64,000 nucleotides of DNA from an uncultured Bacteroidota bacterium (GCA_902800395.1 CADCEC010000011.1:1-64000); one strand, 5' to 3'; counted from the stretch's first letter, positions 31,347-40,556 are shown. Notes: generated by a model from the sequence alone, not told the origin. Numbers and translations are program-made.

Positions 31347-33719
31347 TCAGAACGTCAGCGTGGCGCCCAGGCAGACGAGGATGGGGAGCTGGTTGACGCG
31401 CTCGAAGGTGATGCGGTTGAAGTAGAAGATGTTCTCGCGGCTGTAGAGGTTGGTGGCCGAGAGGCTGAGCTCGAGGATGGAGCGGGTGCCCAGGGAGAAT
31501 TTACGCTTCACGCCGACATCGAGACGGTGGTAGCTCGGCAGACGGCCTTTGTAGAGGTCGGCATAGTGGATGCTGTATTCGCCATTTTCCTGCGTGTAGT
31601 CGGAGACGATGCTGCCACCGAAGAGCAGCTGGGAGAAGATGCCCTGGGTCTGAGTGAAGGGGTATCCGCTACCGAAAGTCCAGCGGGCGCTGACCTCCCA
31701 TTCGCGCCATTCGCCGAGGGCGTAGGTGGCGAGGATGTTGACGGTGTGGCGGCGGTCGTAGTGGGGGTTGTAGGTCTGAATCTCGTTGCTGCGCTCCACG
31801 AAGCCCAGAGAGTATGTGGCCCAGAGGTAGAGCCGCTCGAGGTCGGCACGCATGCTGAAGTCGAAGCCCGAGGCATAGCCCTCCTCGATGATGTAGTCCT
31901 TGCGGAGGTATTCGGGCTGTGCGTACTGGCCGCTGTTATAGACGGGGTCGTTGTCGTCGTAGATTTTGTTTCGGTTGGCGTTGAGGAGCTGGTCGAAGTG
32001 CTTGTAGTAGAACTCGGCATTCAGCGTGATATGTTCCGTAAGGTCGTATTCCACGCCGAAGACGGCATGTTTGGCCTGCTGCACGCAGGTGGTGATGTCG
32101 TTGCCGCGGAAGGTCGAGGGCACGTTGAGGTCGGCGGAGCCTGTGAGGAAGCCGTTGAAGAGGTTGACGATGTCGTTGTCGGAGCGCGCGTCGAGGAATA
32201 TCTGGCTGTAGAAGCCGCCGGCGAATTTGAAGCGCAGGTTGTCCATGGCGTTGTATTTCACCGCCAGGCGAGGTTCGAGATGGAAGCTGCCGAGGGTGGC
32301 GTAGGAGATGAGGCGGAGGCCCGGGTCGATGAGCCACTTGCCGGCGTTCCACTTGTAAGTGGCGAAGAGGGAGAGGGAGGTGGAGGGCTCGCGCTGCGAG
32401 ATACGTTTGTTGTAACTGTTGACGAACTGGTAGTCGGTGCTGTAGCCCTCGATGCTGAGGCCGTACTTTATCTTGTTCTGGCCAATGAAGTTGGTAATCT
32501 GCATCTGGGCGTTGAAGCCGCCTATCTCGCTGTATTTTTTGTCGTTGCTGCCGTCGTCGAGGGAGATGTTGTACTTCGAGTAGGCCACGCTGCCGTCGAG
32601 GATGGCGGAGGCGCCGGTGACGAGCATGAAGTTGGTCCCCGCGCCGTAGTTCTGCCAGTGGTAGTCGGCGATGGCCTGGTAGTGGTTGACTTTGTCGTCG
32701 AAGCGGAAGCCGAAGAGGTTGAGCTTGCTGCCGGTGCCGGAGTTGATGGAGAGCTTGCCGTAGAGGTCGAGGAAGTCAAAGGGCAGGCCGCCGTCGACGT
32801 AGGGGTAGAACCACTCGGAGGTAGTGGAGAGGTAGGAGTTCTTGGCGGTGAGGAGGTAGGAGATGGTGGACTTGGAGGTTTCGCTCTCGCGTTTCAGGGG
32901 ACCTTCGAGGATGAGGCTTGCGCCGAAGGTGTTGATGCCTATCTTGCCGCTGTGGTGGCGCTTGTTGCCGTCGCGGGTGGTGATGTCCATCACCGACGAC
33001 AGGCGTCCGCCGTATTCGGCACCGAAACCGCCGGTGTAGATGTCGGCATTGAGGATGACGTCGGTCTCGAAGATGGAGTAGAGGCCTATGGAGTGGAAGG
33101 GGTTGTAGACGATCATGCCGTCGAGGAGGCAGAGGTTCTGTATCATGGAGCCGCCGCGGATGTAGAGCTGGCCGCCCTGGTCGCCGGTGGAGCTGACGCC
33201 CGGCAGCACCTGCATGTACTGCGCGATGTCGGCGGTGCCGCCGATGGAGGGCATCTGCTGTATCTGTGCCGCACGGATCTTCTCCACGGAGACCTGCGTC
33301 TGCATCTTGCGCTCTTCGATGCGGTTATCGGTGATTTCTACGGCTTTGAGGGTCTGCGCCGTGGGCTTGAGGTGGATGGTGAGGGTGACGGTCTTGTTCT
33401 TCTTCAGGGTCAGTTGCTCGGTGTATTCCTCATAGCCTACATACTTCACTTTCAGTGTGTAGCTTCCTTCCGGCACCTTGTTGATGAGGAAGAAGCCGTT
33501 GATGTCGGTAGCGCAACCGTGGGTGGTTTGTTTCTCTACATTCGCTCCCGAGGGGTCGCGTTCGTAGAGAACCACGTTCGCGAACGGTACAGCCTCACCA
33601 TTCTTCTCATCGAACAGCACACCCTTCACGGTACACTGCGCTGATGCAGAAATGAAGAATGAAGAATGAAGAATGAAGAATAAGCTTGCGCAGAAGAATA
33701 TTTTCAGATGTTTTATCAT
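31347..33719 (-). CDS. TonB-dependent receptor with CarboxypepD_reg-like domain
   Basis: 790 aa. A signal peptide ends at SASAQ, then a CarboxypepD_reg-like domain at about 30-115 (CTVKGVLFDEKNGEAVPFANVVLYE), a plug domain at about 125-230 (IQQMPSIGGTADIAQYMQVLPGVSSTGDQGGQLYIRGGSMIQNLCLLDGM) and a 22-strand barrel to the C-terminal Phe (LGATLTF). It imports a substrate across the outer membrane using TonB energy. There is no SusD-like partner, so it is not a standard polysaccharide locus. The signal peptide core is encoded by a 7-nt AATGAAG/CTTCATT repeat. The gene is transcribed alone, and the substrate is unknown. Confidence 0.93.
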   Translation of the reverse strand: MIKHLKIFFCASLFFILHSSFFISASAQCTVKGVLFDEKNGEAVPFANVVLYERDPSGANVEKQTTHGCATDINGFFLINKVPEGSYTLKVKYVGYEEYTEQLTLKKNKTVTLTIHLKPTAQTLKAVEITDNRIEERKMQTQVSVEKIRAAQIQQMPSIGGTADIAQYMQVLPGVSSTGDQGGQLYIRGGSMIQNLCLLDGMIVYNPFHSIGLYSIFETDVILNADIYTGGFGAEYGGRLSSVMDITTRDGNKRHHSGKIGINTFGASLILEGPLKRESETSKSTISYLLTAKNSYLSTTSEWFYPYVDGGLPFDFLDLYGKLSINSGTGSKLNLFGFRFDDKVNHYQAIADYHWQNYGAGTNFMLVTGASAILDGSVAYSKYNISLDDGSNDKKYSEIGGFNAQMQITNFIGQNKIKYGLSIEGYSTDYQFVNSYNKRISQREPSTSLSLFATYKWNAGKWLIDPGLRLISYATLGSFHLEPRLAVKYNAMDNLRFKFAGGFYSQIFLDARSDNDIVNLFNGFLTGSADLNVPSTFRGNDITTCVQQAKHAVFGVEYDLTEHITLNAEFYYKHFDQLLNANRNKIYDDNDPVYNSGQYAQPEYLRKDYIIEEGYASGFDFSMRADLERLYLWATYSLGFVERSNEIQTYNPHYDRRHTVNILATYALGEWREWEVSARWTFGSGYPFTQTQGIFSQLLFGGSIVSDYTQENGEYSIHYADLYKGRLPSYHRLDVGVKRKFSLGTRSILELSLSATNLYSRENIFYFNRITFERVNQLPILVCLGATLTF
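33651..33685. repeat. 7-nt tandem repeat AATGAAG inside a signal-peptide region
   Basis: Four units plus a degenerate fifth encode the hydrophobic core (FFILHSSFFIS) of the TonB receptor signal peptide. A similar ATTCTTC repeat is at 62012-62039. Confidence 0.9.
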
Positions 33720-33767
33720 TTGTCTTTAACTTCTTTAACTCCTTTTAAATTCTTTAACTCCCTAAGG

Positions 33768-34775
33768 TTAGTGTATTACTTTAAAAATCAATTCCTTTAG
33801 CAGTTCGCCGTCGGTGACGGAGCCGCTGTTGCGGACGCCTTTGCTGCGGAGGTCGGTCTCGTAGAGGTAGCCGATGCAAGTGGCCAGTTTGCCGAGCTTG
33901 TAGTTGCTGGCCGCCACCGCGTAGTCCTGCACGAAGGAGGGCGCACACCCCAGCACCTTCGCCGCATCGCTCTTGTTCTCCAGCTGATGATAGAACATGA
34001 TTTTAAGGAAATAGCCGTAGAGGATGGGCAGGATGAGCTGGATGGGGTTCTTTTTGGGGTTGGCGGCGAAGTAGTTGACGATGCGGTTGCACATCACCGG
34101 GTCGCGGCGTCCGATGGCTTTCTGCAGCTCGAAGACATTGTAGTCCTTGCTGATGCCTATCTGCTCCTCAATGAGCTGCTCGGTGATAGTCTCACCAGAT
34201 TGGAGTAGAGGATATAGTTTAGAGAGCTCGTTGGCGATCTTGCCGAGGTCGGCACCCAGCGACTCGCTGATGAGGTAGGTGGCCTTTTCAGAGATGGTGA
34301 AGCCATGTGCCTTCACTTGGTCAGCAATCCAGCGCGGCACCTGGTTGTCCCACACTTTGGGAGACTCGTAGACGCAGCCTTTCTTGTCGATGGCCTTGTA
34401 GGCGGCGGTGCGTTTGTCGAGTTTCTTGTGGCGGTAGCAGAAGACGATGACGCCCTTCTCGGAAGGGTGGTCGAGGTAGGTGGCCAGCTGTTCCCACTGC
34501 TTGGTGTCGATGTCCTGTGCCTCCTTGACGATGACGAGATGCACGGGCGACATCATGGGGTAGCGTTTGGCGTCGCTGATGACGGCAGCCATGGAGGTGT
34601 CGCGTCCGTAGACCACCGTCTGGTCGAAGTCGCGCATCGACTCGTCAACGACGTGGTTCTCGAAGAAGTCGGAGACCACATCAATATAGTAGTTCTCCTC
34701 GCCGGTGAGGAGGTAAACGGGCTTGAAGATGCCCGCCTGTAAATCCGCAATCAGTTGTTTGTCAGTTATTGCCAT
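33768..34775 (-). CDS. holA: DNA polymerase III subunit delta
   Basis: 335 aa, the normal length. The N-terminal domain has GIFKPVYLLTGEENYYIDVVSDFFE, a degenerate Walker-like region of the delta family, followed by VYGRDTSMAAVISDAKRYPMMSPVHLVIVKEAQ. The middle KYLEDKS-type region and C-terminal collar domain (FELQKAIGRRDPVMCNRIVNYFAANPKKNPIQLILPILYGYFLKIM) are characteristic of HolA. It opens the sliding clamp in the clamp-loader complex. A minus-strand -7 box TATCTTTG lies at 34802-34809. It is separate from the TonB gene by 48 bases carrying a partial dispersed repeat. Confidence 0.93.
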   Translation of the reverse strand: MAITDKQLIADLQAGIFKPVYLLTGEENYYIDVVSDFFENHVVDESMRDFDQTVVYGRDTSMAAVISDAKRYPMMSPVHLVIVKEAQDIDTKQWEQLATYLDHPSEKGVIVFCYRHKKLDKRTAAYKAIDKKGCVYESPKVWDNQVPRWIADQVKAHGFTISEKATYLISESLGADLGKIANELSKLYPLLQSGETITEQLIEEQIGISKDYNVFELQKAIGRRDPVMCNRIVNYFAANPKKNPIQLILPILYGYFLKIMFYHQLENKSDAAKVLGCAPSFVQDYAVAASNYKLGKLATCIGYLYETDLRSKGVRNSGSVTDGELLKELIFKVIH

Positions 34776-34912
34776 CGCGACAGGGTTGCTGTTTTAAACA
34801 GCAAAGATACGAAAAAAGTGAAAAATGAAAAGGAAAAGTGAAAAATGAAACGCGAAAGGCGAAAAGTGAATAGGTTGAAAGTGTGGAGAGAAACGTTAAA
34901 AAATGAATTTTT

Positions 34913-34944
34913 TTTGGTCAGTTTGAAAAATATGTGTAATTTTG
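34913..34944 (+). promoter_or_regulatory. Promoter of the acyl-CoA ligase gene
   Basis: TTTG at 34913-34916 (extended TTTTGGTCAGTTT) and TAATTTTG at 34937-34944 with 20 bases between. The spacer 34815-34870 before it is a degenerate GTGAAAAAT-type repeat. Confidence 0.7.
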
Positions 34945-34972
34945 CAAAATTAACTTAAAATAACATTTAACC

Positions 34973-36757
34973 ATGCAAGAGCCTACACGACTGTTTGACC
35001 TGCTTCAGTGGAGGAAGGAACTGCACCCGGAGCGTCCGGTGTTCAAATTCAAGGAAAACGGCGAATGGAAAGAGCATTTTATAGATGAATATATAGAGAA
35101 ATGTGATCTTATCAGCTATGCCCTGATGCACCTCGGCGTGAAAAAGGGCGAGAATATCGGCCTTATCAGTGCCGGCCGTCCGGAGTGGAACTATGTGGAC
35201 TTCGGTGTGCAGCAGACGGGTGCTGTGCTGCTGCCCATCTATCCCACCATCAGCGAGGAGGACTACCACTATATTTTGAACGATGCCCATGTGCGCCTGC
35301 TGGTGGTGGAGAACGCCACATTGTATAAGAAAATCAGCAACATCCGCGAGAAGCTTCCTCATCTGGAGAATTTATGCACCATTGTACCGGTGGAGGGAGT
35401 GAAGTCGATGAATGACATTTATGAGCTGGGTCGCCGCTATGTGGCGGAGCACCCCGACGCCCCGCAGCGGTTGCAGGAGATGAAGGACTCGCTGACCATC
35501 GACGATGTCTGCACGATGATTTATACCAGCGGCACCACCGGCGTTCCCAAGGGGGCTATGCTGACGCACAGAGGACTGATTATGAACGTGCAGGAAATCA
35601 AGGAAAGTCCCGGAAAGAGCTGGACGAAGGCCCTCTCGTGGCTGCCCATGTGCCACATCTATGAGCGCATGATGGGCTACCTCTACCAGTGGCTCTGCTT
35701 CACCATTGCCTATGCCGAGAGCATCGCCAAGGTGGGTGATAACTGCAAGGAAATCAGCCCCAATATGATGGCCTGTGTGCCGCGCTTCATCGAGAAGGTC
35801 TACGACAAAATCTTCCGCAAGGGCGAGAAGTTGACGGGCATGAAGAAGAAGATCTTCGACTGGGCCATCAATCTGGCTTTCGAATACGACCTCGACGAGA
35901 GCAAGCTCTCGGCTTGGTACAAACTGCAGAAGAAGTTGGCCGACAAGCTGGTGTACAAGGAGATACGCGAGAGCATGGGTGGCGAGCTCTATATGCTCGT
36001 GAGTGGCGGCGCCACCATCCAGCCGCGCCTGACGCGCTTCTTCTCTTGTGTGGGCCTAGACCTCTACGAGGGCTACGGCCTCACGGAGTGCTCGCCGCTC
36101 ATCGCCGTGACCAATTCGAACAAGAAGGGCCGCAAGATTGGCTCCGTGGGATTCGCCATGCGGGCCATCGAGGTGCGCATCGACAAGGATACCAACGAGA
36201 TTCAGTGCCGCGGAGGCAACGTAATGAAAGGCTACTACAACCAACCAGAGCTCACAGCCGAAGCCATCGACAAGGAGGGCTGGTTCCACACCGGCGACAC
36301 CGGCTATTTCGACCCCGACGGCTACCTCTTCATCACGGGCCGCACCAAGAGCATGTTCAAGACCTCCATGGGCAAATACATCAATCCCGAAGTCATCGAG
36401 GAGAAGATGAAGCAGTCGCCCTTCGTGCTCGACATGATGGTGGTGGGTGCCGACCAGAAGTTCGCTGCCGCCGTCATCGCACCCGACTTCGACATGTTGA
36501 AAGACTGGTGCAGGCGTCACGGCGTGAAGGCCGAGACCAAGGAGGAGATGATTGCCGACAAGACCGTCATCGGCCGTTACCAGAAGGTGATGGATAAATA
36601 CAACGTCGAGTTGGGTGTCACCGAGCAAGTGAAGAAGTTCGTGCTCGTGGCCGATACCTGGAGTGAGGCCAACAAGTTCCTCACGCCCACGCAGAAGCTT
36701 ATCCGCCGCAACGTCGCTGCTGCCTACCAGGAGCAGATCGACGCGCTGTTCAAGTAA
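34973..36757 (+). CDS. AMP-binding long-chain fatty acid--CoA ligase
   Basis: 594 aa with the adenylate-forming motifs: P-loop YTSGTTGVPKGAMLTH (about 183-198), GYGLTECSPLIAV (A5, about 365), HTGDTGYFDPDGYLFITGRTKSMFKTSMGKYI (A7-A8 hinge) and a C-terminal Lys-bearing region PTQKLIRR. Long-chain acyl-CoA synthetases of this FadD/FAA type activate fatty acids via acyl-AMP. No membrane helices. Single-gene unit with its own promoter; beta-oxidation genes are not nearby, so the product probably feeds lipid synthesis. Confidence 0.93.
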   Translation: MQEPTRLFDLLQWRKELHPERPVFKFKENGEWKEHFIDEYIEKCDLISYALMHLGVKKGENIGLISAGRPEWNYVDFGVQQTGAVLLPIYPTISEEDYHYILNDAHVRLLVVENATLYKKISNIREKLPHLENLCTIVPVEGVKSMNDIYELGRRYVAEHPDAPQRLQEMKDSLTIDDVCTMIYTSGTTGVPKGAMLTHRGLIMNVQEIKESPGKSWTKALSWLPMCHIYERMMGYLYQWLCFTIAYAESIAKVGDNCKEISPNMMACVPRFIEKVYDKIFRKGEKLTGMKKKIFDWAINLAFEYDLDESKLSAWYKLQKKLADKLVYKEIRESMGGELYMLVSGGATIQPRLTRFFSCVGLDLYEGYGLTECSPLIAVTNSNKKGRKIGSVGFAMRAIEVRIDKDTNEIQCRGGNVMKGYYNQPELTAEAIDKEGWFHTGDTGYFDPDGYLFITGRTKSMFKTSMGKYINPEVIEEKMKQSPFVLDMMVVGADQKFAAAVIAPDFDMLKDWCRRHGVKAETKEEMIADKTVIGRYQKVMDKYNVELGVTEQVKKFVLVADTWSEANKFLTPTQKLIRRNVAAAYQEQIDALFK

Positions 36758-36793
36758 ACGGCGAAACTGCTTATCTGTCGGCGTTTTTTTTTC

Positions 36794-36824
36794 GTCGGCG
36801 AATTGTGCGAATTAAGCGAATTTA
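36794..36824. repeat. GCGAATT-type repeat between convergent genes
   Basis: GTCGGCGAATTGTGCGAATTAAGCGAATTT in pieces of about 9 nt is similar to 20211-20238. It lies in the short spacer before the WG-repeat gene end. Confidence 0.65.
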
Positions 36825-37877
36825 GGGCTCCCGCCAGACGAGGGAGCCTTTTTTGTCGATGTAGGCACTTTTGATGCCTTCGCCGCTGCCGTACATGATT
36901 TCCTCATGGGTGAGGCCGGCTTCGTTGATGATGACCAGGCAAAGTCCGTTTACGAAAAAGAGGGCGTCGTCCCACTGTGGCTCGATGACCATCTTGCCTG
37001 TGCGGTCGATGAAGCCCCAGAGGTGTTCCCCGTCCTTGAATACGCGGACGGCGGCGAGGCCTTCGGTGAAGTCGTGAGCGTCAATGAACTGTGGCTCTAT
37101 GACCATCTGGCCGGTTTTGTCGATAAAGCCGTAGTGGCCGTCGACCAGCACTGCCGCCAACCCTTCGGAGAAAGATTGTATGTTCTCGAAGTCTGCCGGA
37201 ATCACCCACCGGCCTGTGCGGTCGATACAGCCGCCTTTCTCGGTGCCGTGCCACGCTACGGCAAGTCCCTCGGAGAAGGTCTCCATCATGGAGTACTGCG
37301 GATTGATGACGAAGTGGCCGGAGCGGTCGATGAAGCCCCATTTGCCGTCTCTCCTCACCAGCGCTAGGCCGTCGGAGAAGTGGCCGGCCAGTTCGAACTG
37401 GCAGTCGATGACCAGCTTGCCGCTCTTGTCGATGTAGCCCCAGCGGCCGTTCTGTACATCGCCGAGTTGTACTGCCGCCAGGCCTTCGTGGAAGTCGTCG
37501 GCGTTGTCCCATTGCAGGGGAATGACCTGTTTGCCGGAGTGGTCGATAAAGCCGCAGCGGCCGTCGATAATCACTTTGGCGAGCCCTTCGGAGAAATGCT
37601 CCGCCCAGTTGAACTGGGGAGCGATGACCATCTTGCCGGTGGCGTCGATGAAGCCCCATTTGGACTCTTCCTCGGTGTACACGGACGCCAGTCCCTCCGA
37701 GAAATCGTGCGCCATGATATACTGTGGCTCGACGACTATCTCGCCTTTAGCGTTGATGAACCCTTTGAGGTCATTCACCGGAGCGCAGTAGAGAGGGGAT
37801 TCCTGAGCGGAGAGGAAGTCGAAGATTGATAATTGAAAAGTGAGAATTATAGCTGTCGCCAGAAGTATCTTTTTCAT
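36822..37877 (-). CDS. WG-repeat exported protein
   Basis: 351 aa. A signal peptide (cleavage near DFLSAQ) precedes seven to eight WG repeats of about 35-50 residues each with the core KWGFIDxTGKMVIxPQFxxAxxFSEGLAxV. The repeats fill the whole mature chain and end in a short tail. Such proteins fold as beta-rich solenoids or propellers; their role is unknown and probably ligand or surface binding. Its ATG overlaps the RNase R stop by 4 bases (ATGA), so the two are co-transcribed. Part of the signal peptide (FQLSIFDF) comes from an AATTGA-like repeat. Confidence 0.9.
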   Translation of the reverse strand: MKKILLATAIILTFQLSIFDFLSAQESPLYCAPVNDLKGFINAKGEIVVEPQYIMAHDFSEGLASVYTEEESKWGFIDATGKMVIAPQFNWAEHFSEGLAKVIIDGRCGFIDHSGKQVIPLQWDNADDFHEGLAAVQLGDVQNGRWGYIDKSGKLVIDCQFELAGHFSDGLALVRRDGKWGFIDRSGHFVINPQYSMMETFSEGLAVAWHGTEKGGCIDRTGRWVIPADFENIQSFSEGLAAVLVDGHYGFIDKTGQMVIEPQFIDAHDFTEGLAAVRVFKDGEHLWGFIDRTGKMVIEPQWDDALFFVNGLCLVIINEAGLTHEEIMYGSGEGIKSAYIDKKGSLVWREP

Positions 37878-40183
37878 TTCTTTCTGTTGTTTTTCTTGGT
37901 TTTTCTGTCCCCAGACTTCCGTTTGGGGTTACTGTGCGGGCGCTCCCTCCGGGAGTTTTTGGAAGAGGGCCTTATGAGGTCGTCCTCTTCCACGAGGTCG
38001 AAGTCTATCTGCTTCTTGAGGAGGTCGACGCGGCGGACGCGGATATGCACTGGGTAGCCGAGCTTATAGGTGCGGCCGTGACGGCGGCCGATGACCTGAT
38101 AGTTGTCCTCGTCGAGCATGTAGTAGTCGTCCTTGAGGCTGCCGATGGGTATCATGCCCTCGCACTTGTTGCCCTCGATTTCGGCGTAGATGCCCCACTT
38201 GCTGACGCCGCTGATGAGGGCAGGGAAGACCTGTCCCAGCTTGTCGGCAAGATATTCGGCTTGCTTGTATTTCACGCTGGTGCGCTCAGCATCTGCGGCT
38301 TTCTTCTCCATGATGGAGCAGTGCTTGCAGTAGTCCTCGTACTCAGCAGCCTTGACGGAGGTGCCGCCTTGCAGGTAACGTTCGAGGAGGCGGTGCACCA
38401 TGAGGTCGGGGTAGCGGCGGATGGGGGAGGTGAAGTGGGTGTAGTAGGGGAAGGCGAGTCCGTAGTGGCCGATGTTCTCGGTGCTGTAGTAGGCTTTTGA
38501 CATGGTGCGGATGGCGATGGTGTCGACCATGTGCTCCTCGCCGCGGCCGGCGATGTTTTCGAAGAGACGGTTGTAGCTCTCTGCCAGTGCCTTGCGGCTG
38601 GAGGTCTTCATGCTGAAGCCCAGCTTGGCGACGAACTCGACGAAGGTGTTGAGCTTCTCGGGGTTGGGCTCGTCGTGGACGCGGTAGACGAAGGTTCTAG
38701 TATTTCTAGATTTACTAGTAGCACTAGATTTACTAGGTTTTCCTATATACTCTGCCACGGTCTTGTTAGCCAGGAGCATGAATTCCTCGATAAGCCAGTT
38801 GGCCTCCTTGCTTTCCTTGATGTAGACGCCGATGGGTTTGGCGTTTTCGTCGAGTTGGAATTTCACCTCCTGGGTCTCGAAATTGATGGCTCCGCTCTTA
38901 TAGCGTGCAGCCCGCAGCTTCTCCGCAATGCTATGCAACTTCAAAATCGCCTCTCCTACCGGTTTTCCACTTTCCACTTTCCACTTTCCACTTTCAATTA
39001 TCTCCTGCGCCTCCTCGTAGGCCATACGGCGGTCGCTCTTAATCACGCTCTTGCCCATCCAGGTATCGTAAACTTTGCCTTTGCTGTCCATCTCCATGAC
39101 GACGGAGAAGCAGAGTTTCTCCTCGTCCTGACGGAGGGAGCAGACCTCGTTGCAGAGTTTCTCGGGGAGCATGGGGATGGTACGGTCGACGAGGTAGACG
39201 CTGGTGCCGCGCTCGTAGGCCTCGCGGTCGATGGCGCTGCCGGGCTTCACATAATAGCTCACGTCGGCGATATGTACGCCCACCTCCACGTGACCATTCT
39301 CTAGCTCGCGGAAGGAGAGGGCGTCATCGAAGTCTTTGGCATCGGCAGGGTCGATGGTGAAGGTGGTGACATCGCGAAAATCACGTCGCGAGGCAATCTC
39401 CTTTTTTGTGGGTTTCTTAATCTTTTTGGCCTCCTCTTCGACCTCCTTGGGGAAGTCGAGCGGGAAGTCGTACTCGGCGAGGATGCTCTGCATCTCGACG
39501 TTGTTGTCGCCGGGTTTTCCGAGGCGTTTGACGACCTTGCCCACGGGGTTGTTCATGCGCTCGGGCCAGTCGGTCATCTCCACCAGCACCTTCTCGCCGT
39601 TCTCTGCGCCACCGAGGTCATCGATATGGATGAAGATATCCACGGGCATGGTGCGTGAGTCGCTGACCATAAAGGCGAATCGTTCTTGTTTCTGTATCAC
39701 GCCCACGAAGCGAGTTTTGGCTCGCTTGATGATTTCCACCACCTGTCCCTCGGGCTTGTGCATCTTGCGTTGGGGGAACATCAGCACCTTCACGGTGTCG
39801 CCATGGAGGGCGTGGTGGGTGTTGTTGGGGGCAATCTGGATATCCTCTCCAAGGTATTGCCTTGTCTCCTTATCTCCTGTCTCCTTGTCTCCTTCACGGA
39901 TCACATAGGCTTTGCCGCCCTGTTTCATGTCGATGGTGCCGACGACATAGTTCTGCGGCAGCAGCTCGTCGTCGATGGACTTGGGGTTGATCTTGTATTT
40001 GCCTTTGTGGCTGTCCTCGACGAGGTGTTTCTGCTCGGCAAGTTCCTGAATGGTGCGTATCACCTCCTGACGCTCGGCTTTGCTGTTGGCGCCGATGCGC
40101 GAGGCAATCTGCTTGTGGTTGTAGGCGTCGAAGGGATTGTTGGCAAAGATTTTGAGTATCTGTTTTGCTAATTGTTCATTCAT
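37874..40183 (-). CDS. rnr: Ribonuclease R
   Basis: 769 aa. It has an N-terminal winged-helix region, two cold-shock/OB domains, an RNB catalytic domain with TIDPADAKDFDDALS (metal-binding Asp residues), a C-terminal S1 domain and a basic tail (KNSRRERPHSNPKRKSGDRKTKKNNRKK in part). It degrades structured RNA 3' to 5'. Three tandem repeats are translated: CTAGATTTA at 38697-38737 (GKPSKSSATSKSRNT), CTTTCCA at 38963-38997 (ESGKWKVESGK) and CTCCTTAT at 39864-39894 (GDKETGDKETRQ). The catalytic motifs are intact around them, so the enzyme is presumably active. Confidence 0.95.
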   Translation of the reverse strand: MNEQLAKQILKIFANNPFDAYNHKQIASRIGANSKAERQEVIRTIQELAEQKHLVEDSHKGKYKINPKSIDDELLPQNYVVGTIDMKQGGKAYVIREGDKETGDKETRQYLGEDIQIAPNNTHHALHGDTVKVLMFPQRKMHKPEGQVVEIIKRAKTRFVGVIQKQERFAFMVSDSRTMPVDIFIHIDDLGGAENGEKVLVEMTDWPERMNNPVGKVVKRLGKPGDNNVEMQSILAEYDFPLDFPKEVEEEAKKIKKPTKKEIASRRDFRDVTTFTIDPADAKDFDDALSFRELENGHVEVGVHIADVSYYVKPGSAIDREAYERGTSVYLVDRTIPMLPEKLCNEVCSLRQDEEKLCFSVVMEMDSKGKVYDTWMGKSVIKSDRRMAYEEAQEIIESGKWKVESGKPVGEAILKLHSIAEKLRAARYKSGAINFETQEVKFQLDENAKPIGVYIKESKEANWLIEEFMLLANKTVAEYIGKPSKSSATSKSRNTRTFVYRVHDEPNPEKLNTFVEFVAKLGFSMKTSSRKALAESYNRLFENIAGRGEEHMVDTIAIRTMSKAYYSTENIGHYGLAFPYYTHFTSPIRRYPDLMVHRLLERYLQGGTSVKAAEYEDYCKHCSIMEKKAADAERTSVKYKQAEYLADKLGQVFPALISGVSKWGIYAEIEGNKCEGMIPIGSLKDDYYMLDEDNYQVIGRRHGRTYKLGYPVHIRVRRVDLLKKQIDFDLVEEDDLIRPSSKNSRRERPHSNPKRKSGDRKTKKNNRKK
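38697..38737. repeat. 9-nt tandem repeat CTAGATTTA/CTAGTAxxx in rnr
   Basis: Four units and a partial fifth form a Ser/Lys-rich insertion. A related TCTAG repeat occurs at 46793-46819 in the FAD oxidoreductase gene. Confidence 0.85.
38963..38997. repeat. 7-nt tandem repeat CTTTCCA in rnr
   Basis: Five units (the first and last with one change). Other copies are at 45890-45917 and 57214-57241. Confidence 0.92.
39864..39894. repeat. 8-nt tandem repeat (GTCTCCTT theme) in rnr
   Basis: Four units, one shortened to 7 nt, are translated as GDKETGDKETRQ. Confidence 0.8.
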
Positions 40184-40216
40184 AATATGAACATAACGCC
40201 TTTTAAAAATATTTAT

Positions 40217-40247
40217 TTTGTCAGTTCATTTTTATTTTGTACTTTTG
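40217..40247 (+). promoter_or_regulatory. Promoter of the cobalamin riboswitch transcript
   Basis: TTTG at 40217-40220 (followed by TCAGTTC) and TACTTTTG at 40240-40247 with 19 bases between. The aptamer begins 5 bases after the -7 box. Confidence 0.75.
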
Positions 40248-40252
40248 CCGCC

Positions 40253-40513
40253 GATTTGGTCACCCGCCGAGGGTGCCAAGAGGGAAGCCGGTGAGAGTCC
40301 GGCGCAGTCCCGCTGCTGTAAGCTCAGTTGTTGAAGCTCAATATGATACGTCACTGTACAACGTCATAGTTGCATGGGAAGACAGAGCCGAAGAGAGCAA
40401 GCCAGAAGACCTGCCAAATCGCTAAAATCGGTACCGCTTTCGAGGAAAAAGCACTCCGGTAACACAAGATTTGCGCTCCCGCAGGTCTTCTTCCGCGATT
40501 TTCCGATACCGAT
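40253..40513 (+). promoter_or_regulatory. Cobalamin (B12) riboswitch with expression platform
   Basis: The aptamer runs from 40253 to 40420, closed by GATTTGG (40253-40259) with CCAAATC (40414-40420). Conserved pieces are AAGAGGGAAGCCGGTGAGAG, AGTCCCGCTGCTGTAA and the B12 box GCCAGAAGACCTGCC. Downstream, GCAGGTCTTC (40481-40490) is the exact complement of GAAGACCTGC in the B12 box (40405-40414). ATCGGTA (40427-40433) complements TACCGAT (40507-40513). These are likely competing helices of the expression platform. High cobalamin is expected to lower expression of the gene at 40557. Confidence 0.95.
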
Positions 40514-40556
40514 ATTGAAATTGGAAACAATAACAAACTAAAAAAACAATATCAAT

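Noticed and set aside
31299-33644. 781-aa open frame on the plus strand
   Set aside because: It is antisense to the TonB receptor, whose plug and barrel motifs are unmistakable. The plus-strand product is low-complexity Val/Gly/Glu, typical of a shadow frame.
40253-40420. Open frame over the riboswitch (40237-40425)
   Set aside because: The region contains the conserved B12 aptamer, and the frame shows no protein motif.
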